Source: Anaerosolibacter carboniphilus (lineage in GTDB: Bacteria > Bacillota > Clostridia > Peptostreptococcales > Thermotaleaceae). Taken from it: 64,000 nt of DNA. Below, piece after piece: positions 43,918 through 52,900 of this stretch (positions within the stretch are counted from its first letter, which is position 1; each line of letters begins with the position of its first letter). Both the position numbers and the translations under genes were made by a program. The stretch is taken from the NCBI RefSeq assembly GCF_014205875.1, contig NZ_JACHEN010000002.1, positions 64,485 through 128,484 of the forward strand, in the 5' to 3' direction. The notes beneath the pieces were generated by a model. The model ran no database searches and was not told the origin of the DNA. It saw nothing but the letters and a program-made list of their open reading frames with translations.

Positions 43918-44565
43918 TTATCGTATATTGTTCATATCTGCGAATAACCCCTCAATCAGTATTGCTCTGGTGGGTGCTGCTTCCACATTCCTTATTTTCA
44001 AAGGTGGGGCACATAATATATATTCTCCTTCTTCTACACCCTTCAGTCGAAGTCCTTCCATAATGCTGATGCCTTGGCTCAATAAAATTTTGTGAGTTTC
44101 ATGGTCGCTCTGATCTCTTTCAATCCCTAAAGCATCAATGCCTACCCCTGCAATGCCTATTTCTTTCAAGTAGGATGCACCACTTTTCTCTAAATACACA
44201 AATTGAAAATCGAAAGCCTCTGTAAATGAGTTTTTTGTTTTTAGCAAAACAAAATCTCCCTTCTCAATAGACTTCCTCTGTAATAGCTCCTTTGTAATCG
44301 TATCTTCTGCATCCGTCAAATCTAAGACCTTACATTTTCTGACGAAGTTTTCTACAGCATAAAGCTCCATGGTTTCTCCCCCATCGATCATGTGCAAAGG
44401 TGCATCGATATGGGTTCCCGTGTGCATTTCCATGGTTATGTAGGATGTATAGGAACTGCCCGTGGTGTGATCCTGAGTAACAACGATCTTCGGCTTTTTT
44501 TCTAATTTGTTCTTGTAGACTGTCATATCCTCATAAATATCCATTGAAATATCGTAAATCTTCAT
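43918..44565 (-). CDS. Cyclase family protein (KynB/arylformamidase fold)
   Basis: The 215-residue metal-dependent hydrolase carries the signature HTGTHIDAPLHMIDGG near residues 49-64, which supplies the metal ligands in the KynB-type cyclase fold. Members hydrolyse N-formylkynurenine, isatin or cyclic amides and lactones. Here the gene starts 12 bp after the zwf stop and is co-transcribed with gnd and zwf, so a role in sugar-acid or lactone chemistry of the pentose phosphate pathway is thinkable. No tryptophan degradation gene is nearby. RBS GATAGGAGAGTGAAGCC. Confidence 0.85.
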   Translation of the reverse strand: MKIYDISMDIYEDMTVYKNKLEKKPKIVVTQDHTTGSSYTSYITMEMHTGTHIDAPLHMIDGGETMELYAVENFVRKCKVLDLTDAEDTITKELLQRKSIEKGDFVLLKTKNSFTEAFDFQFVYLEKSGASYLKEIGIAGVGIDALGIERDQSDHETHKILLSQGISIMEGLRLKGVEEGEYILCAPPLKIRNVEAAPTRAILIEGLFADMNNIR

Positions 44566-44577
44566 GGCTTCACTCTC

Positions 44578-46050
44578 CTATCGATTGATCCAGTTTCTGT
44601 GATCTTTCTGAAGCAATTTATCGGCTTCCCCTGGCCCCCAAGTACCTGCTTCATAATTTGGAAATATGGGGGGATGATTTTTCCATGCCTCAAGAATGTT
44701 ATCTACAAATTTCCAAGCATACTCTACTTCATCCCATCTTGCAAAGAGGGTCCTATCCCCTCTCATAACATCATATAGAAGCCTTTCATAGGCCTCCGGT
44801 GAGTTGATCCCTACCCGACAATTTTGGCAAAAATCCATTTCCACTGGAATAATTCTTTGCCGTGTACCCGGTTCCTTTGCATTAAACTGAAAGAATATCC
44901 CTTCCATAGGCTGTATTCTGATGACCAAGATGTTGGGCTGGAGTTGTTTGTCTTTAAAATACAATATGTTTTCCATGGTTTTAAATTGTATTAGAATCTC
45001 CGTTGACTTCTCAGGCATCCTTTTTCCCGTCCTTATATAAAAGGGTACCCCTGCCCACCTAAAATTCTCTATATATAGCTTCAGTGCCACGAATGTCTCT
45101 GTATTGGAATGGGGTGCTACCCGTGCTTCCTGTCTGTATCCTGATATTTCCCCTCGCTCTGACCTTCTTGATCCATACTGGCCACGCACCGTATTTTCTT
45201 CAATATCCTTGCCCGCCATCTTTTTAATGGCTTTCAGAACCTTAACCTTCTCGTCTTGAATAGACTTAGTATCTAAATCATTGGGAGGCTCCATGGCAAT
45301 TAAGCTTACCAACTGAAGCATATGACTCTGGACCATATCCCGCATTGCCCCGGATCTCTCATAGTAATCTCCGCGGTTTTCTACCCCTACGGTTTCACTG
45401 GAAAATATCTGAATGTGGTCTATAAACCTATTGTTCCAAAGAGGTTCAAAAATCATGTTGGCAAACCGCAGTACCATGATGTTCTGCAGCATTTCTTTTC
45501 CCAAATAATGATCTATTCGGTAGGTGTTCTCCTCTTGAAATACCTGCACAATTTTATCATTTAAATATTTCGCAGAGTTTAAATCCCTACCAAAGGGTTT
45601 TTCAATGACTACTCGATGCCATCCCTTGATGCCTTCATCCATACAATGTCGATGCAGCTTATCTACAATACCTTCGAAATACTCTGGCGCCACTGCCATG
45701 TAATAGATTCTATTGCCTTTTGTATCATACTGGTATTCCTTTTCACTTAAAAATCTATTGAATAGGCCGTAGGTTTCCTCCTGTAAAAAGTCCATGCTCC
45801 AATAATAAATTCTGTCCCTTAGGTTATTCCACACCTCTCCATTTACCTCAAACCTTGAAAACGCTTTGATAGACCGATATATTTCCTCTCTATAGTCTTC
45901 ATCTGTTTTTTCCCTTCTCCCCACCACTATCACTGTAAAGTTTTCAGGAAGAAGCTTTTCATACTGGAGATTATAGATAGCAGGCAATAGCTTTCTATGG
46001 GCTAGATCTCCAGTTCCACCAAATATGACCATGGTACAGGATAAGTCCAT
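44578..46050 (-). CDS. zwf: Glucose-6-phosphate 1-dehydrogenase
   Basis: The 490-residue enzyme oxidises glucose-6-phosphate to 6-phosphogluconolactone. The nucleotide loop is IFGGTGDLAHRKL near residues 9-21. EKPFGRDL near 150 and the signature RIDHYLGKEML with the substrate Lys and His near 177-187 are intact. Full family length. The ATG at 46050 is chosen over an in-frame GTG at 46059, which lies too near the ribosome binding site; either is possible. It lies 19 bp after gnd, giving an oxidative pentose phosphate operon. A lactonase gene is missing between them, unless the cyclase-family gene fills that place. Confidence 0.95.
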   Translation of the reverse strand: MDLSCTMVIFGGTGDLAHRKLLPAIYNLQYEKLLPENFTVIVVGRREKTDEDYREEIYRSIKAFSRFEVNGEVWNNLRDRIYYWSMDFLQEETYGLFNRFLSEKEYQYDTKGNRIYYMAVAPEYFEGIVDKLHRHCMDEGIKGWHRVVIEKPFGRDLNSAKYLNDKIVQVFQEENTYRIDHYLGKEMLQNIMVLRFANMIFEPLWNNRFIDHIQIFSSETVGVENRGDYYERSGAMRDMVQSHMLQLVSLIAMEPPNDLDTKSIQDEKVKVLKAIKKMAGKDIEENTVRGQYGSRRSERGEISGYRQEARVAPHSNTETFVALKLYIENFRWAGVPFYIRTGKRMPEKSTEILIQFKTMENILYFKDKQLQPNILVIRIQPMEGIFFQFNAKEPGTRQRIIPVEMDFCQNCRVGINSPEAYERLLYDVMRGDRTLFARWDEVEYAWKFVDNILEAWKNHPPIFPNYEAGTWGPGEADKLLQKDHRNWINR

Positions 46051-46069
46051 TCTATGCACCTACTTCCTA

Positions 46070-46978
46070 TCATTTATCTTTCTTTTCTACGCGGTGTCCT
46101 CCGAATTCATTTCTTAAAGCTGCAATGACCTTTCCTGAGAATGTATCTTCCTGTTGGGATCGATACCTAACAAATAGGGAACTGGCAATGGTATGGACAG
46201 GGACTTGGAGCTCTAAGGCTTCCTGGACAGTCCATAAACCTTCACCGGAGGAATGCACCACCCCTTTGATCGATTGGAGCTGGGGATCCTTTTCAAAGGC
46301 CCTTTCCATCAATTCCATCAGCCAGCCCCGGATCACCGAACCATGATTCCAAACCTTTGCAATCTCTTTGTAATTTAATTCAAACTGACTTTTCTCCAAA
46401 ATTTCAAAACCTTCTCCGATTGCTTGAAGCATGCCGTATTCAATGCCATTGTGAATCATCTTTACATAATGACCTGACCCGTTTTTGCCTGTGTGTACAT
46501 ATCCATTTTCTAGACAAACATCTTTAATGAGGGGTTCAATCCGCTCAAAAACATCCTTCTCGGCACCAATCATCATACAAGCGCCATTTCTTGCGCCTTC
46601 TACTCCCCCACTCGTACCCACATCCATAAATCGAATCCCTTTTTCCCTCAGCATCTCGTACCTTCTCAAGGTGTCCTTATAGTTGGAATTTCCACCATCG
46701 ATGATGATATCTTCCTGATTGATCAGTGGGATTAAGCTTTCTATCATTTCATCCACAGGGCTGCCTGCTGGTACCATCAGCCAAATAATCCTGGGTGCAG
46801 CCAGCTTACTCACCAGTTCTGCTATGCTGTATGCCCCGATTAGTCCATAACTTTCTGCTTCTTGTATTTTTTCAGCAGATCTGTTGTAGGCAACCACCCG
46901 ATGTCCATGATCTTTTATGTTTTGTGCAAGACTGTATCCCATCTTTCCCAAGCCTATAAGTCCTATTTCCAAAGCCAT
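46070..46978 (-). CDS. gnd: 6-phosphogluconate dehydrogenase, short (YqeC/GndA-like) form
   Basis: The 302-residue protein oxidatively decarboxylates 6-phosphogluconate to ribulose-5-phosphate. It has the Rossmann motif GLIGLGKMG at residues 7-15, the substrate motif DVGTSGGVEGARNGACMMIG near 120-139, and KMIHNGIEYGMLQAIGEG with catalytic Lys/Asn near 172. At about 300 residues it belongs to the short, often NAD-linked class and lacks the long C-terminal helical domain of the 470-residue enzyme. It is the first gene of the operon with zwf and the cyclase. Confidence 0.92.
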   Translation of the reverse strand: MALEIGLIGLGKMGYSLAQNIKDHGHRVVAYNRSAEKIQEAESYGLIGAYSIAELVSKLAAPRIIWLMVPAGSPVDEMIESLIPLINQEDIIIDGGNSNYKDTLRRYEMLREKGIRFMDVGTSGGVEGARNGACMMIGAEKDVFERIEPLIKDVCLENGYVHTGKNGSGHYVKMIHNGIEYGMLQAIGEGFEILEKSQFELNYKEIAKVWNHGSVIRGWLMELMERAFEKDPQLQSIKGVVHSSGEGLWTVQEALELQVPVHTIASSLFVRYRSQQEDTFSGKVIAALRNEFGGHRVEKKDK

Positions 46979-47059
46979 CACACCTTCCTAAGTCATTATT
47001 TTTTATTATATTTACTACCACATTTGTATATTCATAAACCCCTTCTCTCAAAAAAAATA

Positions 47060-47087
47060 AAACTGCCCCTAGAAATAGAGGCAGTTT
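47060..47087 (-). terminator. Terminator after the DUF2680 gene
   Basis: AAACTGCC (47060-47067) pairs with GGCAGTTT (47080-47087), with A and T tracts outside. Confidence 0.65.
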
Positions 47088-47099
47088 CCCCTTGAAGCA

Positions 47100-47438
47100 C
47101 TAATGACAACGCTTCTTTTTTGATTTATCCCACTTTGGAACAAACCCATTTTTCTCAAGCTTCTCATAGTGCTTTTCCAACCGAGAGATGATCTTCTTTC
47201 CTTTTTCCTCAGTCATAACTCCATACTCAACATATTTTGAGATTACTTCTTTTCGCTTCATCAGGATCTCTTTTTGAAGTGTTGCCAATTCTTTCTTTTG
47301 TGCTTCTGTTAATTGTACCGTCGCCTTCTCTGCATCAAGGGTCAAGCCTTCAACAGGTTGTATCGAAAGGACACCAAATGAAACAGCAAACACAAACACT
47401 AGCAAGGAAGCCACCAAAACTGTTCTGAAGTTACTCAT
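47100..47438 (-). CDS. YckD-like secreted small protein (DUF2680)
   Basis: From the ATG at 47438 the protein has 112 residues: a signal peptide (residues 1-31, TVLVASLLVFVFAVSFGVLS) and a helical, lysine-rich mature part. It has the DUF2680/YckD pattern VQLTEAQKKELATLQKEIL, KYVEYGVMTEEKGKKII and ending GFVPKWDKSKKKRC. It is probably secreted or cell-wall associated. The family function is unknown. A GTG four codons earlier lies inside the AAGGAG ribosome binding site and was rejected as start. Confidence 0.82.
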   Translation of the reverse strand: MSNFRTVLVASLLVFVFAVSFGVLSIQPVEGLTLDAEKATVQLTEAQKKELATLQKEILMKRKEVISKYVEYGVMTEEKGKKIISRLEKHYEKLEKNGFVPKWDKSKKKRCH

Positions 47439-47539
47439 GAACAAAATCACTCCTTCCTCAGTTGGTAGTCTTATTTTCTGTATCTTTATCCCCTTTTATC
47501 CGAGAAATGGATCGTTTTATCTTTCCATTTTTCCATAAC

Positions 47540-47878
47540 TTATTCCCATGACTGCCAAACATCTGGCACATAACCTACAGTGGCCTGCCTTCCATTCCGT
47601 ACAATTGGTGTTTTGTAAAGACTTGGATGCTTCAGCAACATCTCTTCTCGCAGGTTTGCACTTACAATACGATCCATATTTAATTTTTTATAATCCTTTA
47701 CTTCCCGATCAATTAGATTATTTAGCCCTACAGCTGCACTTACACTTTGCAGTTCTCCCTTGCTTAGACCTTTTATGCTCAAATCTATAAACTGATAGTT
47801 TATTCTTCTCTCCTTAAAATATCGTTCTGCCTTTTTGGTATCAAAGCATTTTTTCAAACCAAAAATTTGAATATTCAT
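47540..47878 (-). CDS. ArsC/Spx-fold thioredoxin-like protein
   Basis: The 112-residue protein has the arsenate reductase/Spx fold: MNIQIFGLKKCFDTKKAERYF with a single Cys at residue 11, the middle helix DLSIKGLSKGELQSVSAAVG, and the C-terminal KTPIVRNGRQATVGYVPDVW with the Arg used by ArsC-like proteins. The CxxC of Spx is not present. It may be a glutathione- or mycoredoxin-type reductase, or a transcription cofactor-like paralogue. No ars genes are nearby, so arsenate reduction is not supported by context. Confidence 0.78.
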   Translation of the reverse strand: MNIQIFGLKKCFDTKKAERYFKERRINYQFIDLSIKGLSKGELQSVSAAVGLNNLIDREVKDYKKLNMDRIVSANLREEMLLKHPSLYKTPIVRNGRQATVGYVPDVWQSWE

Positions 47879-48037
47879 CGGCTTACATTCCCCCTAATTC
47901 GATCCTTAACTTCTTTATTCTTTTATAGCGATAGCATAAAAACCCCCAGATATATGATACGGCTTATGCAGCATCATGAACGGCGGTTTTATGGGTTCAG
48001 TCTCTTCTATACTTTTATACTTCTTTAAATCATGATA

Positions 48038-48307
48038 CTATGCCATGTGCACATCTATCACTTTGGCTACATAGTCATCGGCTCCTGGTTCTACTACGAT
48101 CAAAATTGGCTGATTTTCATTTTTTCCAATCTCTGCTCGATATACCGCTAGACCATTTTTATCTAGCTGACCCTCCATGTGCACGATAATATCTTCCTTA
48201 TTAGCAACCTCATAATCTTCCAGAATCCCTGTTACACGATGGGCCACATCTCCCGTCGGGCATTCAAGGCCTTTAATCCTCTCTATGGCATCCGCAAGTC
48301 TTGACAT
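48038..48307 (-). CDS. Uncharacterised small protein
   Basis: The 89-residue protein is acidic, soluble and compact, with a helical start (SRLADAIERIKG), a strand-rich middle (NKEDIIVHMEGQLDKNGLAVYRAEIG) and a strand end (PILIVVEPGADDYVAKVIDVHMA). It has one Cys and no recognised motif. A clear ribosome binding site TTGGGAGGCCAAGAAT shows it is translated. It lies 118 bp downstream of exodeoxyribonuclease III. I do not recognise the family. Confidence 0.7.
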   Translation of the reverse strand: MSRLADAIERIKGLECPTGDVAHRVTGILEDYEVANKEDIIVHMEGQLDKNGLAVYRAEIGKNENQPILIVVEPGADDYVAKVIDVHMA

Positions 48308-48424
48308 ATTCTTGGCCTCCCAAAAGCATATTTATCGTTCTTATTATCTCCGATTCCCTGCTTTTGATTCTCCATTAAGAAACTTGCTTTCATATAATAT
48401 ATTCTACTATTATAATAGGATGAT

Positions 48425-49183
48425 TTACGCCAAATTGATCTCCAGCACCACAGGACAATGATCACTTCCCATCACGTCGGCATGAATCTGAGCATCCTTT
48501 AGCTTGTCCTCTAATCTTTCAGAAACAACAAAATAGTCAATTCTCCAACCTACGTTTCGCTCTCTAGCCCTTCCCATGTATGACCACCACGTATAGGCAT
48601 CTTCCTTATCAGGATAAAAGTATCTAAAGGTATCCATAAAGCCTGCCCCTAGTAATCTAGTCATTTTATCCCTTTCTTCATCGGTAAAGCCTGCATTTTT
48701 CCTATTTGATGAGGGGTTCTTCAAGTCGATTTCCTTATGGGCTACATTCAAGTCACCACATATAATTACTGGCTTGTTTCCATCTAACTTTTGAAGATAG
48801 CTTTTGAATGCTTCTTCCCACCCCATTCGATAATCGAGTCTTGCCAACTCCCTCTGAGAATTTGGCGTGTATACGGTTACCAAATAAAACGCTTCAAACT
48901 TCAGAGTGATTACCCTTCCTTCTTGATCGTGTTCTTCAATCCCTATGCCATATTGCACCGATAAGGGTTCCTTTTTTGTGAATACAGCTGTACCAGAATA
49001 GCCTTTTTTTACGGCATAATTCCAATATTGATGGTATCCTTCTAAATCCAGATCGACTTGTCCTTCTTGCAGCTTAGATTCTTGGATACAGAATATATCC
49101 GCATCCACCCCTTTAAAATACTCTAAAAATCCTTTTCCTATACAAGCTCTGAGACCATTTACATTCCATGATACTAGTTTCAT
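48425..49183 (-). CDS. xth: Exodeoxyribonuclease III (AP endonuclease)
   Basis: The 252-residue enzyme cuts DNA at abasic sites and trims 3' ends in base excision repair. The active site is complete: MKLVSWNVNGLRA at 1-13, CIQESKLQ (metal Glu) near 35, VTVYTPNS near 110, CGDLNVAH (Asp, Asn) near 150, WRIDYFVVS near 222 and GSDHCPV (Asp, His) at the C-terminus. It matches ExoA-type proteins in length. The start is supported by GTGGAGGTAAAGGT. It appears monocistronic. Confidence 0.95.
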   Translation of the reverse strand: MKLVSWNVNGLRACIGKGFLEYFKGVDADIFCIQESKLQEGQVDLDLEGYHQYWNYAVKKGYSGTAVFTKKEPLSVQYGIGIEEHDQEGRVITLKFEAFYLVTVYTPNSQRELARLDYRMGWEEAFKSYLQKLDGNKPVIICGDLNVAHKEIDLKNPSSNRKNAGFTDEERDKMTRLLGAGFMDTFRYFYPDKEDAYTWWSYMGRARERNVGWRIDYFVVSERLEDKLKDAQIHADVMGSDHCPVVLEINLA

Positions 49184-49217
49184 ACCTTTACCTCCACAAA
49201 ATTATCGACGCACTTTT

Positions 49218-49637
49218 CTACACATCACACTGTTCAATTTCTATAGAATATTCTCCACAGTGAACACACACAATTACACTTACAATATAACTATTGTCAA
49301 CTTTTCCTTTTTTAAATAGCTTATGAAAAGAAGCTCCCTCCATATCTTTAGAGATACTGCTAGTCACGTATTCCCCATTTTTTGTATAGATATAAAAATG
49401 ATACTCTAGAAACTTAAAATATTTTTCCTTTTCAGCCTTTCCCGCCAAGCAATTTGGACAAGGCTGGTCATAATGGGTGATATCAAAATGAATTTCTTCC
49501 CCTTGATGAAGCAACCTCAACACATCTGAAATCTCGATCCCCTTAACGGGTTTTTCTTCGTCATTGATCAACTCATCATTAGGATTTATACCCAGTTCAT
49601 ATTCCTTTCCATCATAAATAAATTTATAACTCTCCAT
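49218..49637 (-). CDS. Zinc-ribbon protein of DUF3785 type
   Basis: The 139-residue protein has two CxxC pairs, CPNCLAG near residue 60 and CVHCGEY near 127, which can form one zinc ribbon. Between them lies a conserved-looking core YFKFLEYHFYIYTKNGEYVTSS. The pattern matches what I remember of the clostridial DUF3785 family, of unknown function. The RBS TTGGAGGTACAGC supports the start. It stands alone between exodeoxyribonuclease III and the DUF4132 operon. Confidence 0.7.
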   Translation of the reverse strand: MESYKFIYDGKEYELGINPNDELINDEEKPVKGIEISDVLRLLHQGEEIHFDITHYDQPCPNCLAGKAEKEKYFKFLEYHFYIYTKNGEYVTSSISKDMEGASFHKLFKKGKVDNSYIVSVIVCVHCGEYSIEIEQCDV

Positions 49638-49994
49638 GCTGTACCTCCAACATAATACATATTCATATTTAAAATATTTTCCGACATCACGATACCGATA
49701 AGCCCTTGTCTTGTATGAACGACTACGATTGGGCTACCTCCTATATGAATAGAAGTTTCTTCTTACATTTCCCATTTCATAATGAATTATACTTCCATTT
49801 TTTCTTTCACTGTCGTATTCTTATCATCTTGCCCCTTAATTATATAGAAATTTTTTCTAAAAAGGAAGCTTTCTTACACAGGTAATAAAATAACTTATCC
49901 TGAAAGAGAAATAGAACCAAATGAGCACCCCTTTTGACTCTATGAAAATTTCTATTAAAAATTTAAACCATTCTACATAATTTCAGCAGGAAGC
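49638..49994. other. Gene-free gap after the DUF4132 operon
   Basis: This is a gap of about 360 bp. I see no convincing gene, promoter, strong hairpin or repeat. It contains a short AT-rich stretch (49850-49990), probably holding the transcription end of the large gene. Confidence 0.5.
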
Positions 49995-52900
49995 CTAAGA
50001 GGTGATTTGAACAAGTATACTAGGATCTTTTAACTTACTGTCCTCGGCTAAGAGTATAATCTTCGATAAAATCTCCGCACTCTTCGGGTCTTCATCTATA
50101 AATGGCAGGAAGATTCTACCCCGATGGCTTGAATGTACAGGAAGTATGTTTATCGAGCCCGTCCCCATCTTATGAACAGTTCCACTGCCCAAGTGTACCG
50201 TATACTCTCCATGAACCCCTAGAATATGAGCATGACTTCCTTTTATTGTTACATTTGTAAGCTTCAGCAGCTTCATAAGTTCCTCTACGATTGCACTGCG
50301 TATTTCCATCGTCGATAGGCTGGCTTCTGGATCAACCCCACCTACATGGGCAACACTCACTACCAAATCTACATCTCTCATGACTTCGGAGAATATCAAC
50401 TTCGATACCTTATCTATTGGGACAGGCTTAAAGGTCTTACGGTCTTCAAATCTAACGACCTCAATGGTCGGTGCCTCGATATCCGAAGGTGAGAACCAAT
50501 CAGCCAGAGCGTAGATCGTTGCGATGATATCCTCCTTATAGTATACCTTTTGCAAACCTTCCTCATAGCTGGCTAACCAACCTCGAGTTTTTAACAAAGC
50601 AACTGCCTTCTTAGGTTGAATTTGATGCCCTGCATATCTGCGAGATATCGTTTGTTCTTTTAATTCATCCGTGTTTGGTAAATACATCTCCCTAAATACT
50701 TGTTTAAATGGCTGGATAATCTTTTTCGCAAATAAATGTTTTTGATAGTTAGACCATTCCCCTGATTCATATAAATGGACGGGGTGGGCAATCATGATCT
50801 TATCTTCTGGCTCTAATGGATGAATCTTACCTCTGTCATCTACTAGATTCCCCTCATGAAAGTATCCTAATTTTTTATCGGATACAAAAACTAGATTTTC
50901 AATGATAGGAGCTAGCACTGGATTTATGCAAAGATTCATGAGTTCGCCAGTTTCAAAGTCCTCTCCTCTTTCCATAGAAGCTTCGAAGCTGTGCTTAGCC
51001 CTTATATACTGATCCTTCAAAGATTTTCTTACGGCCTTTATCGCCTGTACATATTCATGTTTTTTATGCTTAGCCGGTATATCTTTCAGTATTTTGCCAT
51101 CTTTCGTACATTGAATATTTGCTTGGCCTAGCTTATCAATGACCAGTTGTATTTCGATATCCTCAAGCTTGTAGGGTTGAAGATATATGCGTATCGTATC
51201 CAACTTAGCTGTCTCCATATTCCAGACAAGACGATTTACATCGGAATACCCTGCATTTCGTGCTAGGTTAAGTAAGGCGATATGGGCACTTCTTGCTTCG
51301 CTGGCCTGTCTCTGAGTTCCAAATTGTTTACTTTCCTTCAAATACTGCTGGATATATTCATAACGGCTTAGAATATCTCCCTTATCCTTGATGGGTATTA
51401 ATCCGAAGGCAAGCAAATAATCTTTATTTCTCTTATCCATGATCCGAAACTGCACTTCCTGAACATCTAACTTCCCTAATGTGGCATCGGCAAACAATTG
51501 GGATCGCTTGTGAAGTCCACCACCTGCTATGTATTTTGCGCTGTCATAGACCAGCTTGAAGTTCTTTTCTCCTATTGTGTAATAGGCATCCATGAACCAA
51601 TCACGATCAAATGCACCATCTCTAAATTCCTGAGGTGTTATAGGAGAATATCTTGCTACAATCGTAGATTTTTCTTCTGAAAAATAATCGTTCACATGGG
51701 CATGGAAATACCAGCAAGCTGCTTTTAATCCCTTATAGCCTAGATATTCAGCAACGATATCCAGCCATTGGGGGGCATACATTGCTGCCTCAATTAATTG
51801 TTTATTTGTTACCTTTTTCCCCTTTAATAAAATTCCTAAAGTGTTTGCATCCTCCCCATCCTTTGGATAGCAGCACTTCAGCAGATGACTAAACATTTGC
51901 TTTTTTGTGCAGTCACCCGTTACAAAATTATAGCCCCGTATATAGGTATCTTTTTCAGATCCCAGTAGTATTACTATAAATATATTTGTACCAAAGCATT
52001 TTTGAATTTTAGCCGCCAGATGAGTTACCTCTGTATTTAACTCACCCCGTGTCACCTCAATATTTGCGATGTTCTCTACTACAGTAGCTCCTAACTCCAT
52101 CAGGTGAGGGAATCTTCGCAGATTGTCTCTATCATGTCGCTGAACGCTTGTTACTGTTTGTATGTTATTTGGGCTTAACGGTCTAGCCATCAACTCTTTG
52201 TACACTTCATTCTCGTCAATAATAGCGAGTTCTAATGCTCGCCCGAAATGGGCTAGGGTTAATGTGGTATTCGCTGCATATTGGCATGCCTTATAGTAGT
52301 TATAGGCGATGGTGAAATAGTGAGTAAAGCTTTCATCATCGTAATGACTTTTTTCCATTAACGTTAACCAGTATTTTATTTCATAACTTCTAGCAATATA
52401 ATCTTTTCCATCGTAATAATAATATCTATTGGTTCTACCCAGATATTCAGTGTGATGCTTATCGCCTGGAATGTCCCCATATAGATCCTCTAATACAGCT
52501 TTCGCCAGCTTGAATTTTTCAATCTGTGGTATCTCCTCTACCAATAGATGAATATAAGCTTTCACTTTATGGGCGTACAGTAGCTTTTCTACGGTCTCTA
52601 AAGATGCTTTCAAGACTTTAAGATTAAAGCGATCCTCCAGCAATTTATGATACCATGGTGCATAAGTCTCATAATTAAGCCTATGAATGGCACCCAAATA
52701 GAAATCTACTTCAATAAGTCTATGGAAATCCAGGGCTTGAGACTTAACGATCTCCCTAATCTGATCTGACAAAGGATAATTATCTAAGCCATCATTGCTC
52801 CTGTTAAATGGTGTTAGAAAGTTTGAGCCACCTAGGGTGATTACTGTTTTTGCATCATCCCAGCCTACCACCTCATATTCAAGATCCCTATTTACATGGA

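Noticed and set aside
47540..47878. Arsenate resistance gene
   Set aside because: Only the ArsC fold is present. There is no arsR, arsB or acr3 nearby, and the residues do not separate ArsC from Spx-like proteins.
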